DNA from: CAMYLY01 sp036397755
GTDB taxonomy: Bacteria > Gemmatimonadota > Gemmatimonadetes > Gemmatimonadales > GWC2-71-9
Direction of reading: 5' to 3'
Assembly: GCA_036397755.1 (NCBI GenBank)
Contig: DASWII010000025.1
Coordinates: 1 to 42,270 of the forward strand
DNA length: 42,270 nt
The notes below the pieces were generated by a model. That model searched no databases, was not told where the DNA came from, and was given only the letters and a program-made list of their open reading frames with translations. A program made the translations under genes and the position numbers. Below are positions 8,465-16,042 of the stretch, piece after piece. Each line of letters opens with the position of its first letter. Within the stretch, counting starts at the first letter, position 1.

Positions 8465-8646
8465 CCGTGGAGAAAACGATCGAGGTTCTTCAGGTAGTAC
8501 CCCAGTCCGCCGCCCGCCACCGCGAAGGAGATGCCGAGCACCACCGGGAGGAGCCCCCCGTCGCGGGAGGACAGGAGCATCCAAGCGGCAAAGCCCAGGC
8601 AAAAGACGATGGCCGTCCCGATCAGAAAGCGGTGGAAGATGATCAT
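8461..8646 (-). CDS. 61-residue two-helix membrane protein
   Basis: The ATG at 8646 follows the stop of the subunit IV gene by ten bases, with GAGGAAG as ribosome site overlapping that stop. Two hydrophobic segments are seen (FLIGTAIVFCLGFAAWMLL and LLPVVLGISFAVAGGGLGYY), with a short charged loop SSRDGG between them. It ends LKNLDRFLHG. It is probably a small accessory protein of the oxidase. Translation is coupled to the next gene by a four-base overlap. Confidence 0.65.
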   Translation of the reverse strand: MIIFHRFLIGTAIVFCLGFAAWMLLSSRDGGLLPVVLGISFAVAGGGLGYYLKNLDRFLHG

Positions 8647-8656
8647 CTGGACTTCC

Positions 8657-8935
8657 TCAGCGGACGAATTCGGTCAGCACGGCGATCACGATGATGACGG
8701 TGAGCGGCAGCGGCGCAAGGACGAAGATGCGCAGGCGGAACTTCTCGAAACGGAGGTGCATGAAATACAGCGCCACGAGAAGCGCCTTCCACAACGCCAT
8801 ACCGAGCAGCAGCAGGATCAAGAGGTTCTTGGACCATGGGAGGAAGGCGACACCGACCTCCGTCACCGTCAGCACGAACAGGAATCCCCATACCGCCCAG
8901 TAATTCGGATGCTGGAATTCGTGAGAATCGGTCAT
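8657..8935 (-). CDS. Cytochrome c oxidase subunit IV
   Basis: The 92-residue product has three hydrophobic helices and the hallmarks of the prokaryotic subunit IV family (Cox4_pro/CyoD-like): N-terminal HPNYWAVWGFLFVLTVTEVG and the MALWKALLVALYFMHLRFE segment, in which FMHL is highly conserved. The subunit is not catalytic; it stabilises the CuB/haem region of aa3 and bo3 oxidases. It starts nine bases after the subunit III stop, in the standard II-I-III-IV order. Confidence 0.93.
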   Translation of the reverse strand: MTDSHEFQHPNYWAVWGFLFVLTVTEVGVAFLPWSKNLLILLLLGMALWKALLVALYFMHLRFEKFRLRIFVLAPLPLTVIIVIAVLTEFVR

Positions 8936-8944
8936 GCCCGCGCC

Positions 8945-9622
8945 TCAGATCAGATAGACGATGGTAAAGAGAATGATCCACACGAGGTCTACGAAATGCC
9001 AATACAGCCCGACGACTTCGATCCCGCGGTGATCGGCCTGCGTGTATCCGCCGCGGAACGCCTTGATGGTGACGAAGCTCATACAGATCACACCGCACGT
9101 CACGTGAAAGCCGTGGAATCCCGTCATCGTGTAGAACGACGACCCGTACACCCCCGCGACCCCGGGATCCGCTACGCCCAACCCCAGCTGCCCGGCCTCC
9201 GCCAGCTCCGCGAGGTGGCTTCCCGGACGAATGCCCGACGGCAGAAATCCCTCGTGGATCAAGTGGGTGTACTCGTACACCTGCACGCCCACGAACGCCG
9301 CGCCGATGATGGTCGTGGCGAGCAGATAGTACTTCATCTTTTGCATCTCGCCGTCGTGCGCGGCCGCGAACGCCTTGACCATGGTGACGGAACTGCAGAT
9401 GAGCAGAAAGGTGTTCACGGCCGTAACCGGGACGTTCAGCACCTGGCCCGGTGCGCCGAAGGCGCCGGGATTGGCGAATCGCAGGATGATGTATGATCCA
9501 ATGAGCGCGGTAAAGAACATCACCTCGGATCCCAGGAACACCCACATCCCGAGCTTCTCGTTGTAGACGCCCGCACCGAGTTCACGATTCGCCGGCGTGG
9601 TCATCACAGCCGCATGTGCCAT
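8945..9622 (-). CDS. ctaE: Cytochrome c oxidase subunit III
   Basis: From ATG 9622 (ribosome site GAGGAGGATCAC) the product has 225 residues. It is a short subunit III with five or so helices. Family motifs are LGMWVFLGSEVMFFTALIGS near the start, TGFHGFHVTCGVICM, and the C-terminal YWHFVDLVWIILFTIVYLI. The acidic residue in GSEVMFF matches the conserved Glu of the subunit III lipid cleft. The role is non-catalytic, maintaining proton uptake and turnover stability. An in-frame ATG 42 bases upstream is rejected because it overlaps the subunit I stop and lacks a ribosome site. Confidence 0.95.
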   Translation of the reverse strand: MAHAAVMTTPANRELGAGVYNEKLGMWVFLGSEVMFFTALIGSYIILRFANPGAFGAPGQVLNVPVTAVNTFLLICSSVTMVKAFAAAHDGEMQKMKYYLLATTIIGAAFVGVQVYEYTHLIHEGFLPSGIRPGSHLAELAEAGQLGLGVADPGVAGVYGSSFYTMTGFHGFHVTCGVICMSFVTIKAFRGGYTQADHRGIEVVGLYWHFVDLVWIILFTIVYLI

Positions 9623-9632
9623 GTGATCCTCC

Positions 9633-11402
9633 TCAGCCGGCGGCCGGCGTGTCGGCCGACCCAACGGTACCGTCGAGCTTGCGATTCTGCGGCAAGAAAT
9701 CCTCCTCGACCAACGGTGAGCTGAACTCGTAGGGCGCGTGGTAGACGTTGGGCACCGTCGCGAAGTTGCCGTGCGGTGGCGGTGACGGCACGGTCCACTC
9801 GAGTCCGTTGTCGTCCCACGGGTTGGCCGACGCCTTGGCGCCCGTGAACCATGAGATCACGAAGTTGAGAATGAAGATGAACTGCGACCCAAACAGCACC
9901 AACGCCCCGATCGTGATCAGCGTGTTCGTACCCTGCAGCGGCTGCAGAAACTCATACTGGTTCGGGTCATAGATGCGTCGCATGTGACCCTGCGCGCCGA
10001 TCGTGTGCATCGGGAAGAACGTTACGTTGAACGCGATCAGCGTCAGGATCCAGTGCACCTTACCCCAAAACGGATCCATCAACCGGCCGAACATTTTCGG
10101 GTACCAAAACGTCACGGCAGCGTAGATAGCGAAGAGACTGCCGCCGAACAGTACGTAGTGAATGTGCGCGACGATGAAGTACGTGTCGTGGATGTAGATG
10201 TCCACGGGGGTCGAGGCCATGAACACGCCCGACAGTCCACCGATGACGAACATGGAGACGAACGTAATCGCGTGCAGCATCGGAACATGGAAATTCAACT
10301 GTCCCCGCCACATGGTGCCCATCCAGTTGAACGTTTTGATGGCCGACGGCACGGCGATGAGCAGCGTGGAGATCATGAACGTCATGCCGAGCGATGGGTT
10401 CATGCCGCTCTGGAACATGTGGTGACCCCACACGATCCATCCGAGGAACGCGATCGCGATGATCGCGTACACCATCGAGTGGTAGCCGAAGATCGGCTTG
10501 CGTGATCCGTTGGCAATGATGTCCGATACCACTCCCATGGCCGGGAGAATCAGGATGTAGACCTCGGGGTGGCCGAAATACCAGAACAGATGCTGCCACA
10601 GCAGCGGTTGTCCCCCGCCGGTTGCATCGAAGAAATGGGTGCCGATCGTCTGATCGAAGAACAGCATGATGGCCGCGCCCGACAGAATCGGGATCGCGAG
10701 CAACACGAGGATGGCCGTGACGAACAACGCCCAGATCGATAGGGGGAGGCGGAACCACCCCATGCCCGGAGCTCGGAGGTTGACAACCGTCGTGATGTAG
10801 TTGGTCGCTCCGAGAATGGACGAGAGGCCGAGCATGGCGAGACTGAGGAGCCAGATCTGCTGGCCGGTGTACACGCCCGAGTATTCGCCGATCGCGGACA
10901 GCGGCGCATACGACGTCCACCCGGCGGCCGCATGTCCGCCCTCGACAAAGAACCCCGCCATCATCAGGATTCCCGCCGGCACCGCGATCCAGAAGGACCA
11001 CATGTTGAGCCGGGGAAACGCCATGTCCGGCGCCCCGATCTTCAACGGGATTAGGAAGTTCCCGAACACACCGACCAAGAGCGGCATCACGGCGAAGAAC
11101 ACCATGAGGGTGCCATGCATCGTGACCAGGGAGTTGTAGAACTCCGGAAGCACGATCCCGCCGGGAGCCATGGTTTCCGGGAGCAACGCGCCCCCGGGGA
11201 ATGCCTCGCCCGGGAACCCAAGCTGCCAGCGGATCATCATCGCGGCAAACCCGCCAATACCCAGAAAGATCAAACTCATCAGCAGAAACTGAATGCCGAT
11301 GATTTTGTGATCCGTGGAGAAGATGTACTTCCGGATGAAGCTCAACTCGTGCGCGTCGCCGTGGTGCCCGGCCGCGTCGTGTGCAAGCGCTGCAGTCGCC
11401 AT
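9633..11402 (-). CDS. ctaD: Cytochrome c oxidase subunit I, A1-type haem-copper oxygen reductase
   Basis: The start is ATG 11402 behind TAGGAGG, giving 589 residues. All metal ligands are visible: His96 in TMHGTL (low-spin haem), His278 and Tyr282 in GHPEVY (CuB and the His-Tyr cross-link), His327/His328 in WGHHMF (CuB), His413 (high-spin haem) and His415 (low-spin haem) in VAHIHYVLFGG. Glu280 in GHPEV marks the A1 subfamily with D-channel glutamate. The enzyme reduces O2 to water and pumps protons. Together with the CuA subunit it should accept electrons from cytochrome c or the lipoprotein cupredoxin. The haem type (a or other) cannot be told from sequence; no haem a synthase genes are in the window. 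Confidence 0.97.
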   Translation of the reverse strand: MATAALAHDAAGHHGDAHELSFIRKYIFSTDHKIIGIQFLLMSLIFLGIGGFAAMMIRWQLGFPGEAFPGGALLPETMAPGGIVLPEFYNSLVTMHGTLMVFFAVMPLLVGVFGNFLIPLKIGAPDMAFPRLNMWSFWIAVPAGILMMAGFFVEGGHAAAGWTSYAPLSAIGEYSGVYTGQQIWLLSLAMLGLSSILGATNYITTVVNLRAPGMGWFRLPLSIWALFVTAILVLLAIPILSGAAIMLFFDQTIGTHFFDATGGGQPLLWQHLFWYFGHPEVYILILPAMGVVSDIIANGSRKPIFGYHSMVYAIIAIAFLGWIVWGHHMFQSGMNPSLGMTFMISTLLIAVPSAIKTFNWMGTMWRGQLNFHVPMLHAITFVSMFVIGGLSGVFMASTPVDIYIHDTYFIVAHIHYVLFGGSLFAIYAAVTFWYPKMFGRLMDPFWGKVHWILTLIAFNVTFFPMHTIGAQGHMRRIYDPNQYEFLQPLQGTNTLITIGALVLFGSQFIFILNFVISWFTGAKASANPWDDNGLEWTVPSPPPHGNFATVPNVYHAPYEFSSPLVEEDFLPQNRKLDGTVGSADTPAAG

Positions 11403-11413
11403 CGCGCGGCCTC

Positions 11414-12088
11414 CTATTGAGCCTGGGCGGCCAGCGCCTGCGCCGCCACCCACGCGTTGAAGTCCTCGGCGGAATGCACCGTCACCGTCGCTCCCATGCG
11501 ATAGTGTCCGAGCCCGCACAGTTCGGCGCAGGCGATCTCGAACTCACCCGTCTCGGTCGCTTCGAACCACACCTGGGTCACCATGCCCGGGACGACGTCC
11601 TGCTTGACACGGAATGCCGGGACGAAGAACGAGTGAATGACATCCTCCGATCGCATGCGAATCCACACGGGTCGGTTGACGGGAACGTGGAGCTGGTTGC
11701 GCACCGTGATGTCATCGGAGGTATCGAGCTGCCCGTCAGCGCCGGGGTGCGTGAAGTGCCACTCGAACTGCTGCGCGTGCAGGCCGTACGCCAGCGCGTC
11801 ATCCGGAACGCTGTGCCGGCCCTTCACGTCGTTCCAGACACCGGCGCTCATGATGCCGAGCGCGACCACGGTCACCGCCGGGATGGCGGTCCAAATGACC
11901 TCGGCCCGCATGTTGCCATGCGTGTACTCGGCGCGCCCGCCGGGACGCGCCCGATACCTCACGACGAACCACAGGATCCCGACCTCGACGATCACGAACG
12001 CGATGCCCGTGATGACGAGGATCAGGTAGTAGAGGAAGTCGATGTCGCCGGCGTACGTCGACGCCGAGGGAGGCAACAACCAGCCCAT
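11414..12088 (-). CDS. ctaC: Cytochrome c oxidase subunit II (CuA)
   Basis: The 224-residue product has two N-terminal helices (about 18-43 and 62-85) and a periplasmic cupredoxin domain. The CuA ligands are complete: His152 in EDVIHSFFVP, and Cys187, Glu189, Cys191, His195 and Met198 in CAELCGLGHYRM. The electron-entry tryptophan is in FEWHF (Trp110). No C-terminal cytochrome c domain is fused, so this is an aa3-type and not caa3-type subunit. No cleavable lipoprotein signal is evident. The intact CuA site indicates that cytochrome c or a copper protein, not quinol, is the donor. Confidence 0.96.
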   Translation of the reverse strand: MGWLLPPSASTYAGDIDFLYYLILVITGIAFVIVEVGILWFVVRYRARPGGRAEYTHGNMRAEVIWTAIPAVTVVALGIMSAGVWNDVKGRHSVPDDALAYGLHAQQFEWHFTHPGADGQLDTSDDITVRNQLHVPVNRPVWIRMRSEDVIHSFFVPAFRVKQDVVPGMVTQVWFEATETGEFEIACAELCGLGHYRMGATVTVHSAEDFNAWVAAQALAAQAQ

Positions 12089-12099
12089 ATGCGCGCTCC

Positions 12100-12858
12100 T
12101 CAGTTGCTGCGGAAAGTGAAATCGGCAGCAGCTTTACCGCCGTCGGCCACTTCGACCTGAAGCGTCTGCGTACCGAGCGTTTCATGCCACGCCTCGAGCG
12201 TGTACGAGCCGGCGGGCAGGCCGGCAATCGTGAAGCTGCCATCGGAGCCCGACGTCGCGAAGTACGGATGCTCCACCACCCCTACGTACGCGTTCATCCA
12301 TCCATGCACGCTGCACTCCAGCGGCACCATAACTTCCGGCACGCGGAACGACCGCGTGGTGGTCATCCCAGCCTGGGGCTGGCTGATGTTGAACCCGCGG
12401 TTCGCAGTGGGAACGGCCTTGATGTTGTGGAGCAGCGGATCGCTGTTGCGGATCTCCAGATCCTGCCCCGTCATCACGCCGAGCACCCGGGGGTGATAGA
12501 GGCACCCGTCCTGATCGACCACCGCCGCTCCGGTGGGAGCCGGATACGGCCCGGCGGGCAACCCGGCCGTGATGCGGACGAACGCGTTGGCCAGCTTGCC
12601 GTCGGCGACCTGCACGATGGGATTGACGGCTCCATCGGCGTACTTGGCGGCACAGGCCGATTCCTCACTCATGTCGATCACCGGATTGGCCGGCGCCGTC
12701 CCGTCGAACGAGATCACTCCGCTGATACTCGCCGTGCCCAGCGGGGCCGCCGCCGGCATGCTCGTCGCCGCGCTGCCACCGTCCCCACCACTCGTCTCAC
12801 CTCCACCACCGCAGGCAGCCAGCAACCCAACAATCACAACAGCCAGAGTCCTTCGCAT
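12100..12858 (-). CDS. Cupredoxin-like lipoprotein with carboxypeptidase-regulatory-like domain
   Basis: ATG 12858 follows GGAGGAATC. The 252-residue product has a lipobox (GLLAAC, Cys16) and a Gly/Ser-rich linker. A cupredoxin-like set of potential copper ligands then appears: His144 in SDPLLHNIK, and Cys182, His185 and Met188 in LECSVHGWM. C-x2-H-x2-M with an upstream His following an Asn-Ser-Asp turn is the pattern of type 1 copper sites, though spacing differs from plastocyanin. After it comes a carboxypeptidase-regulatory-like beta-sandwich (SGSDGSFTIAGLPAGSYTLEAWH). It lies directly before the CuA subunit gene, so a role as periplasmic electron carrier or copper donor for CuA is a reasonable inference. 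Confidence 0.8.
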   Translation of the reverse strand: MRRTLAVVIVGLLAACGGGGETSGGDGGSAATSMPAAAPLGTASISGVISFDGTAPANPVIDMSEESACAAKYADGAVNPIVQVADGKLANAFVRITAGLPAGPYPAPTGAAVVDQDGCLYHPRVLGVMTGQDLEIRNSDPLLHNIKAVPTANRGFNISQPQAGMTTTRSFRVPEVMVPLECSVHGWMNAYVGVVEHPYFATSGSDGSFTIAGLPAGSYTLEAWHETLGTQTLQVEVADGGKAAADFTFRSN

Positions 12859-12878
12859 GATTCCTCCATCCATATGCG

Positions 12879-14429
12879 TCATGAGTGTGGCGCACGTCGC
12901 TGTGCTCGAGCAACGATAGCCACTCCAAGAACGGCGGTGACCAACGCGGTCGCCACGGGAAGCACCAACATAGTCGGCGGCGCGGGAACGCCAAGGTAGA
13001 TCGCGTACCAGGCACTCACGGACCCTCGAGCGCCCAACTCGCCGGAGCTGCCGTCGCCGGCCTGGAACGCGATCGGAATCGCCTCGCCGACGGTGAAGGG
13101 CGGCGCCGCGGCGGAGTCCCGCGGAACCAGGGAGCGGCTCAGCATCAGCCGCCAGCGCCCATTCGCCCAAATCGCGGCGTGGACGACTTCGTCGCTCGGT
13201 TCGCCGGCAAAGCTCGTGAGCCCACTGCCGCGACCCACCTCGAGTCGGTCGCCGTCACTCGTCCACCGCCATGCGTACACCCGCCGCCGCGTATCGCCAC
13301 CGAGAAAGAACGGTCGCTCCATTCCCTCCGTGAGCATGACCGGGAATTGCACCGCCAGCCGATCGCCTCCCTGCATCACTTCGATCGGACCGTCGGCCGT
13401 CATGCTCGACCCGGCGATGCGCTCCAGCCACTCCTGCCAGGCCGGATCCGGGCTGCGCGATGGATCGCTCCAGGAGATCTGCATCGCCAGTCGCTCTCCG
13501 TCGTGTACCGCCCGCACCCACAGCCCGTCCACTGTCGGCGTGAACCAGCGGGGAGCGACCACGATCTGTCCTACCATAGGAATATAGAAGGGCTCGACGT
13601 CATCCCAAGCCCGGTCCGACGGTCCGCTCGGTAAGCCGGCGTCCGTTCGGGCAGCGCGAATGACCTCGCGAATCACCGGCTCGTCGGTCCCGAGGCTACG
13701 AACGTACTGGGCCACGCGCCACAGCTGGTCCTCCGTCAGGATGCCCGCCTCGATCACGTCACTGAATGAAGGCATGGGCGTGCCGTCCAGTCCCGTGCGG
13801 AGGCGCCGGTAGATGTCCTCTACGTTCGACCCGCCGTTGAACGTCCACGGACGACTCAAGTCGGCCGGACGAATCGGAAAGCCCCAATCGTCCGTCATGG
13901 TCGGCGCGGACGGTCCGTCGCCTCGGCCCTCGTCTCCGTGGCACTTGAAGCACTCGAGTTGCTGGAACACCCGCGCACCCTCGGCGACACCGGCCTCCGT
14001 TTCACCAGGCGCGCGACCAAACTCGAGGGGCGTCGGAGCGTCGTCTCCGAAGAACCGTGAAAACGACTTGATGTATGCCACCACAGCGTCGCGATCGCGC
14101 GACCGGAGGCGCGCCTTCCAGCCGGGCATCGCCGTGCCCGGCATACCTTCGTCGATGACGCGCCGCAGATCGTCGTCGGTGGGAAGCTCGCCGTTCGCGG
14201 TCGTGCGCACTTGATACACCGCCCTCGTGAAGTCCCGCGGCCGCGGCAGCATATACGCGGCGGCCTCACCGTCACCTGCCCCGGTCTCGCCGTGGCATCC
14301 GGCGCACCATCGGTCGTAAAGCTCTTTGCCGCGTACGAGGTCTTGGGCTTCGAGAGCGGAGCGTGCACCCTCCACCGCGCACAGCGCACCCACCACGATG
14401 AACACCCGCATGAAGACGAGCGCGTTCAA
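12879..14429 (-). CDS. Di-haem cytochrome c fused to ethylbenzene-dehydrogenase-type haem domain
   Basis: The start is read as TTG 14429, overlapping the TGA of the upstream gene (TTGA), with GAGGGGGGGG a few bases upstream. ATG 14411 is the alternative. The 516-residue product has a signal-like N-terminus, two cytochrome c domains with WCAGCH (Cys42, Cys45, His46) and CFKCH (Cys160, Cys163, His164), then a domain like the gamma subunit of ethylbenzene/dimethylsulfide dehydrogenases (RLAVQFPVML, PFFLGGDTRRRVYAWRW, VGEAIPIAFQAGDG). A C-terminal helix (MLVLPVATALVTAVLGVAIV) anchors it. The gamma-type domain normally binds one b haem. The fusion suggests a three-haem periplasmic relay. Domain assignment is by motif only. 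Confidence 0.85.
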   Translation of the reverse strand: MNALVFMRVFIVVGALCAVEGARSALEAQDLVRGKELYDRWCAGCHGETGAGDGEAAAYMLPRPRDFTRAVYQVRTTANGELPTDDDLRRVIDEGMPGTAMPGWKARLRSRDRDAVVAYIKSFSRFFGDDAPTPLEFGRAPGETEAGVAEGARVFQQLECFKCHGDEGRGDGPSAPTMTDDWGFPIRPADLSRPWTFNGGSNVEDIYRRLRTGLDGTPMPSFSDVIEAGILTEDQLWRVAQYVRSLGTDEPVIREVIRAARTDAGLPSGPSDRAWDDVEPFYIPMVGQIVVAPRWFTPTVDGLWVRAVHDGERLAMQISWSDPSRSPDPAWQEWLERIAGSSMTADGPIEVMQGGDRLAVQFPVMLTEGMERPFFLGGDTRRRVYAWRWTSDGDRLEVGRGSGLTSFAGEPSDEVVHAAIWANGRWRLMLSRSLVPRDSAAAPPFTVGEAIPIAFQAGDGSSGELGARGSVSAWYAIYLGVPAPPTMLVLPVATALVTAVLGVAIVARAQRRAPHS

Positions 14430-15241
14430 TGTCCCCCCCCCTCGCCCGCGCCTGGCGCTTCCCACCGCCTGGGCTCGAAACCGCTCTGCTCATACAAGAA
14501 GATGATGACGGACCAAATCTCGTCCTCCGTCAGAAAATCCTCCCATACGGGCATCGCGGAGTTCCACGGCGTGCCTTCACGCGGCAGCCCGGGGCCCCCC
14601 TTCGCGATGCGCCAGAAGACGAAGCTCTCCGTCAACTGCGCGATGGTACCGGGATCGTCGAACGGGAGCGGCGTGGGGCTGAATCCGTGGCCGAAGTGCC
14701 CCTCACCGTCGAGCAGGTCTCCGTGACACGGGAGGCAGTTTTGATAGTAGACGCGGCGCCCGGTGGCGTAGTGCTCCGCGACCGACCCCCTGCGGCGCAG
14801 CGGGTTCTCCAATCCGGTGAGCGACATGGGTTGGCCACGGAACGTTATCTCACTCGGCGGCGCCGGGTGAATCGACCGCAGCTGGATGGGGGCCGTCACC
14901 GTGGGACGGACCCGGTCGAAGGTGACAAACCCAACCAGAGCGGGAATGAGCACGAGCAACGTGCCCCGGACCCATCGCTTGTCGCCGTCGATCAGCGCGG
15001 CGCGAATCGGCTGCTTGAACTCGTTCCACCGCTGTTCATTGTCGCTCACGTAGAGCAGCACCCCGACGAGGGCCGTCAGCATGTACTGCAAGACCACACT
15101 CTGGGGAACCGGCGCGCTCGCGAAGCCCACCAAGGGGGGAAGGACCGCTATTCCCCACTTGAACACCAGGTAGGCGACGATCATCAAGCCGACCGCCTGC
15201 CAGAACGGGTGTCGCAGGTAGGCCCGCAGCGTCCCCATCAC
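14426..15241 (-). CDS. Membrane-anchored mono-haem cytochrome c with three N-terminal helices
   Basis: ATG 15241 overlaps the upstream TGA (ATGA). The 271-residue protein has three helices (about residues 13-30, 48-66 and 92-108), a periplasmic linker and a cytochrome c domain with QNCLPCH (Cys169, Cys172, His173). The likely sixth ligand Met is in NSAMPVW. Such helix-plus-haem proteins are typical membrane subunits of respiratory complexes. The two unusually polar inter-helix loops (SDNEQRWNEFKQPIRAAL) would face the cytoplasm. It ends in a Gly run whose codons provide the putative ribosome site of the next gene. Its close neighbours are the CydA-like protein and two other cytochromes. Confidence 0.88.
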   Translation of the reverse strand: MMGTLRAYLRHPFWQAVGLMIVAYLVFKWGIAVLPPLVGFASAPVPQSVVLQYMLTALVGVLLYVSDNEQRWNEFKQPIRAALIDGDKRWVRGTLLVLIPALVGFVTFDRVRPTVTAPIQLRSIHPAPPSEITFRGQPMSLTGLENPLRRRGSVAEHYATGRRVYYQNCLPCHGDLLDGEGHFGHGFSPTPLPFDDPGTIAQLTESFVFWRIAKGGPGLPREGTPWNSAMPVWEDFLTEDEIWSVIIFLYEQSGFEPRRWEAPGAGEGGGH

Positions 15242-16038
15242 CGCCTGCCCGCCAGGAACTGGACGAGAATCTCGAGCTGCGCGGCCGACAGCTGATCTCC
15301 AAACGCCTTGGGCATCATCCCGGCAAACTGGGCGAAGCCCTCCGCGACCTCCGCATCGGGATCGATGATGCCCCGGCGAATGCGGTCAGTGGAGATACGG
15401 CCGCCGATGCCGTCGAACGAGGGGCCGATTGGCGGGCCCGCGCCGTCGAGCGCGTGACAGCCGAGACAGGCGTGCTCGGTGAGCAGTTGCCGCGCGTCGG
15501 TTGTCGTACTCCAACTCCCTGCCCCACCTGCCCCACCAGCCCCGCTTGCCCCGCCTGCCCCCTCCGCCACTACAGGCAAGTCCGCCGCCGTCACCGTTAC
15601 CTCACCGCCGAGCGATTGCAGGTACGCGATCGCCGCCCAGATCTGGTCTTCCGGAATCTGGCGACGCATGTCCGGCATGATGTTCTCGAAGCCGTCCACC
15701 ACGAAGGCACCGGGCTCGGTCATCGCCTCGTACAGGTAGGCTTTGCAGTCCTTGCCCGGCTCGCGCCCGCCGCAGCGCGCCCCGATGGCTCCCTGGCCGG
15801 CATGATCCGTGAGCAGGTTCGGGGCGCGGGTGCCGAGACCGTGGCATGCGGTGCAACCACCCGCCCCGTTGTACACGCGCTCACCGGCGACCACCAGCTG
15901 CTCCACGCTCACGTCGGCGCCGAACGCGAATTCCTCGGGGACCTCCGACTCGAGCTGCGGGATGCTGCGCGCGACGAGCGTGTAGAACCCCACGGTGAGA
16001 AGCGCGACGGCGATCACTTTGAGATTGGTTGCCCACAT
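15238..16038 (-). CDS. Membrane-anchored di-haem cytochrome c
   Basis: The 266-residue product has one N-terminal helix (VIAVALLTVGFYTLVA) and two cytochrome c domains: GCTACH (Cys62, Cys65, His66) and ACLGCH (Cys191, Cys194, His195). A flexible linker rich in Gly and Ala (residues 160-174) separates them. Likely Met ligands are in ENIMPDM and GMMPKAFG. Two extra cysteines (ARCGG and KDCKA, residues 89 and 98) sit between the haem sites and may form a disulfide. It starts four bases after the CydA-like stop, so the two proteins are made together and probably form a complex. Confidence 0.9.
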   Translation of the reverse strand: MWATNLKVIAVALLTVGFYTLVARSIPQLESEVPEEFAFGADVSVEQLVVAGERVYNGAGGCTACHGLGTRAPNLLTDHAGQGAIGARCGGREPGKDCKAYLYEAMTEPGAFVVDGFENIMPDMRRQIPEDQIWAAIAYLQSLGGEVTVTAADLPVVAEGAGGASGAGGAGGAGSWSTTTDARQLLTEHACLGCHALDGAGPPIGPSFDGIGGRISTDRIRRGIIDPDAEVAEGFAQFAGMMPKAFGDQLSAAQLEILVQFLAGRR

Positions 16039-16042
16039 TGGC

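Noticed and set aside
8531..9496. Plus-strand 321-codon frame
   Set aside because: Antisense to the subunit III/IV genes with charged, motif-free sequence.
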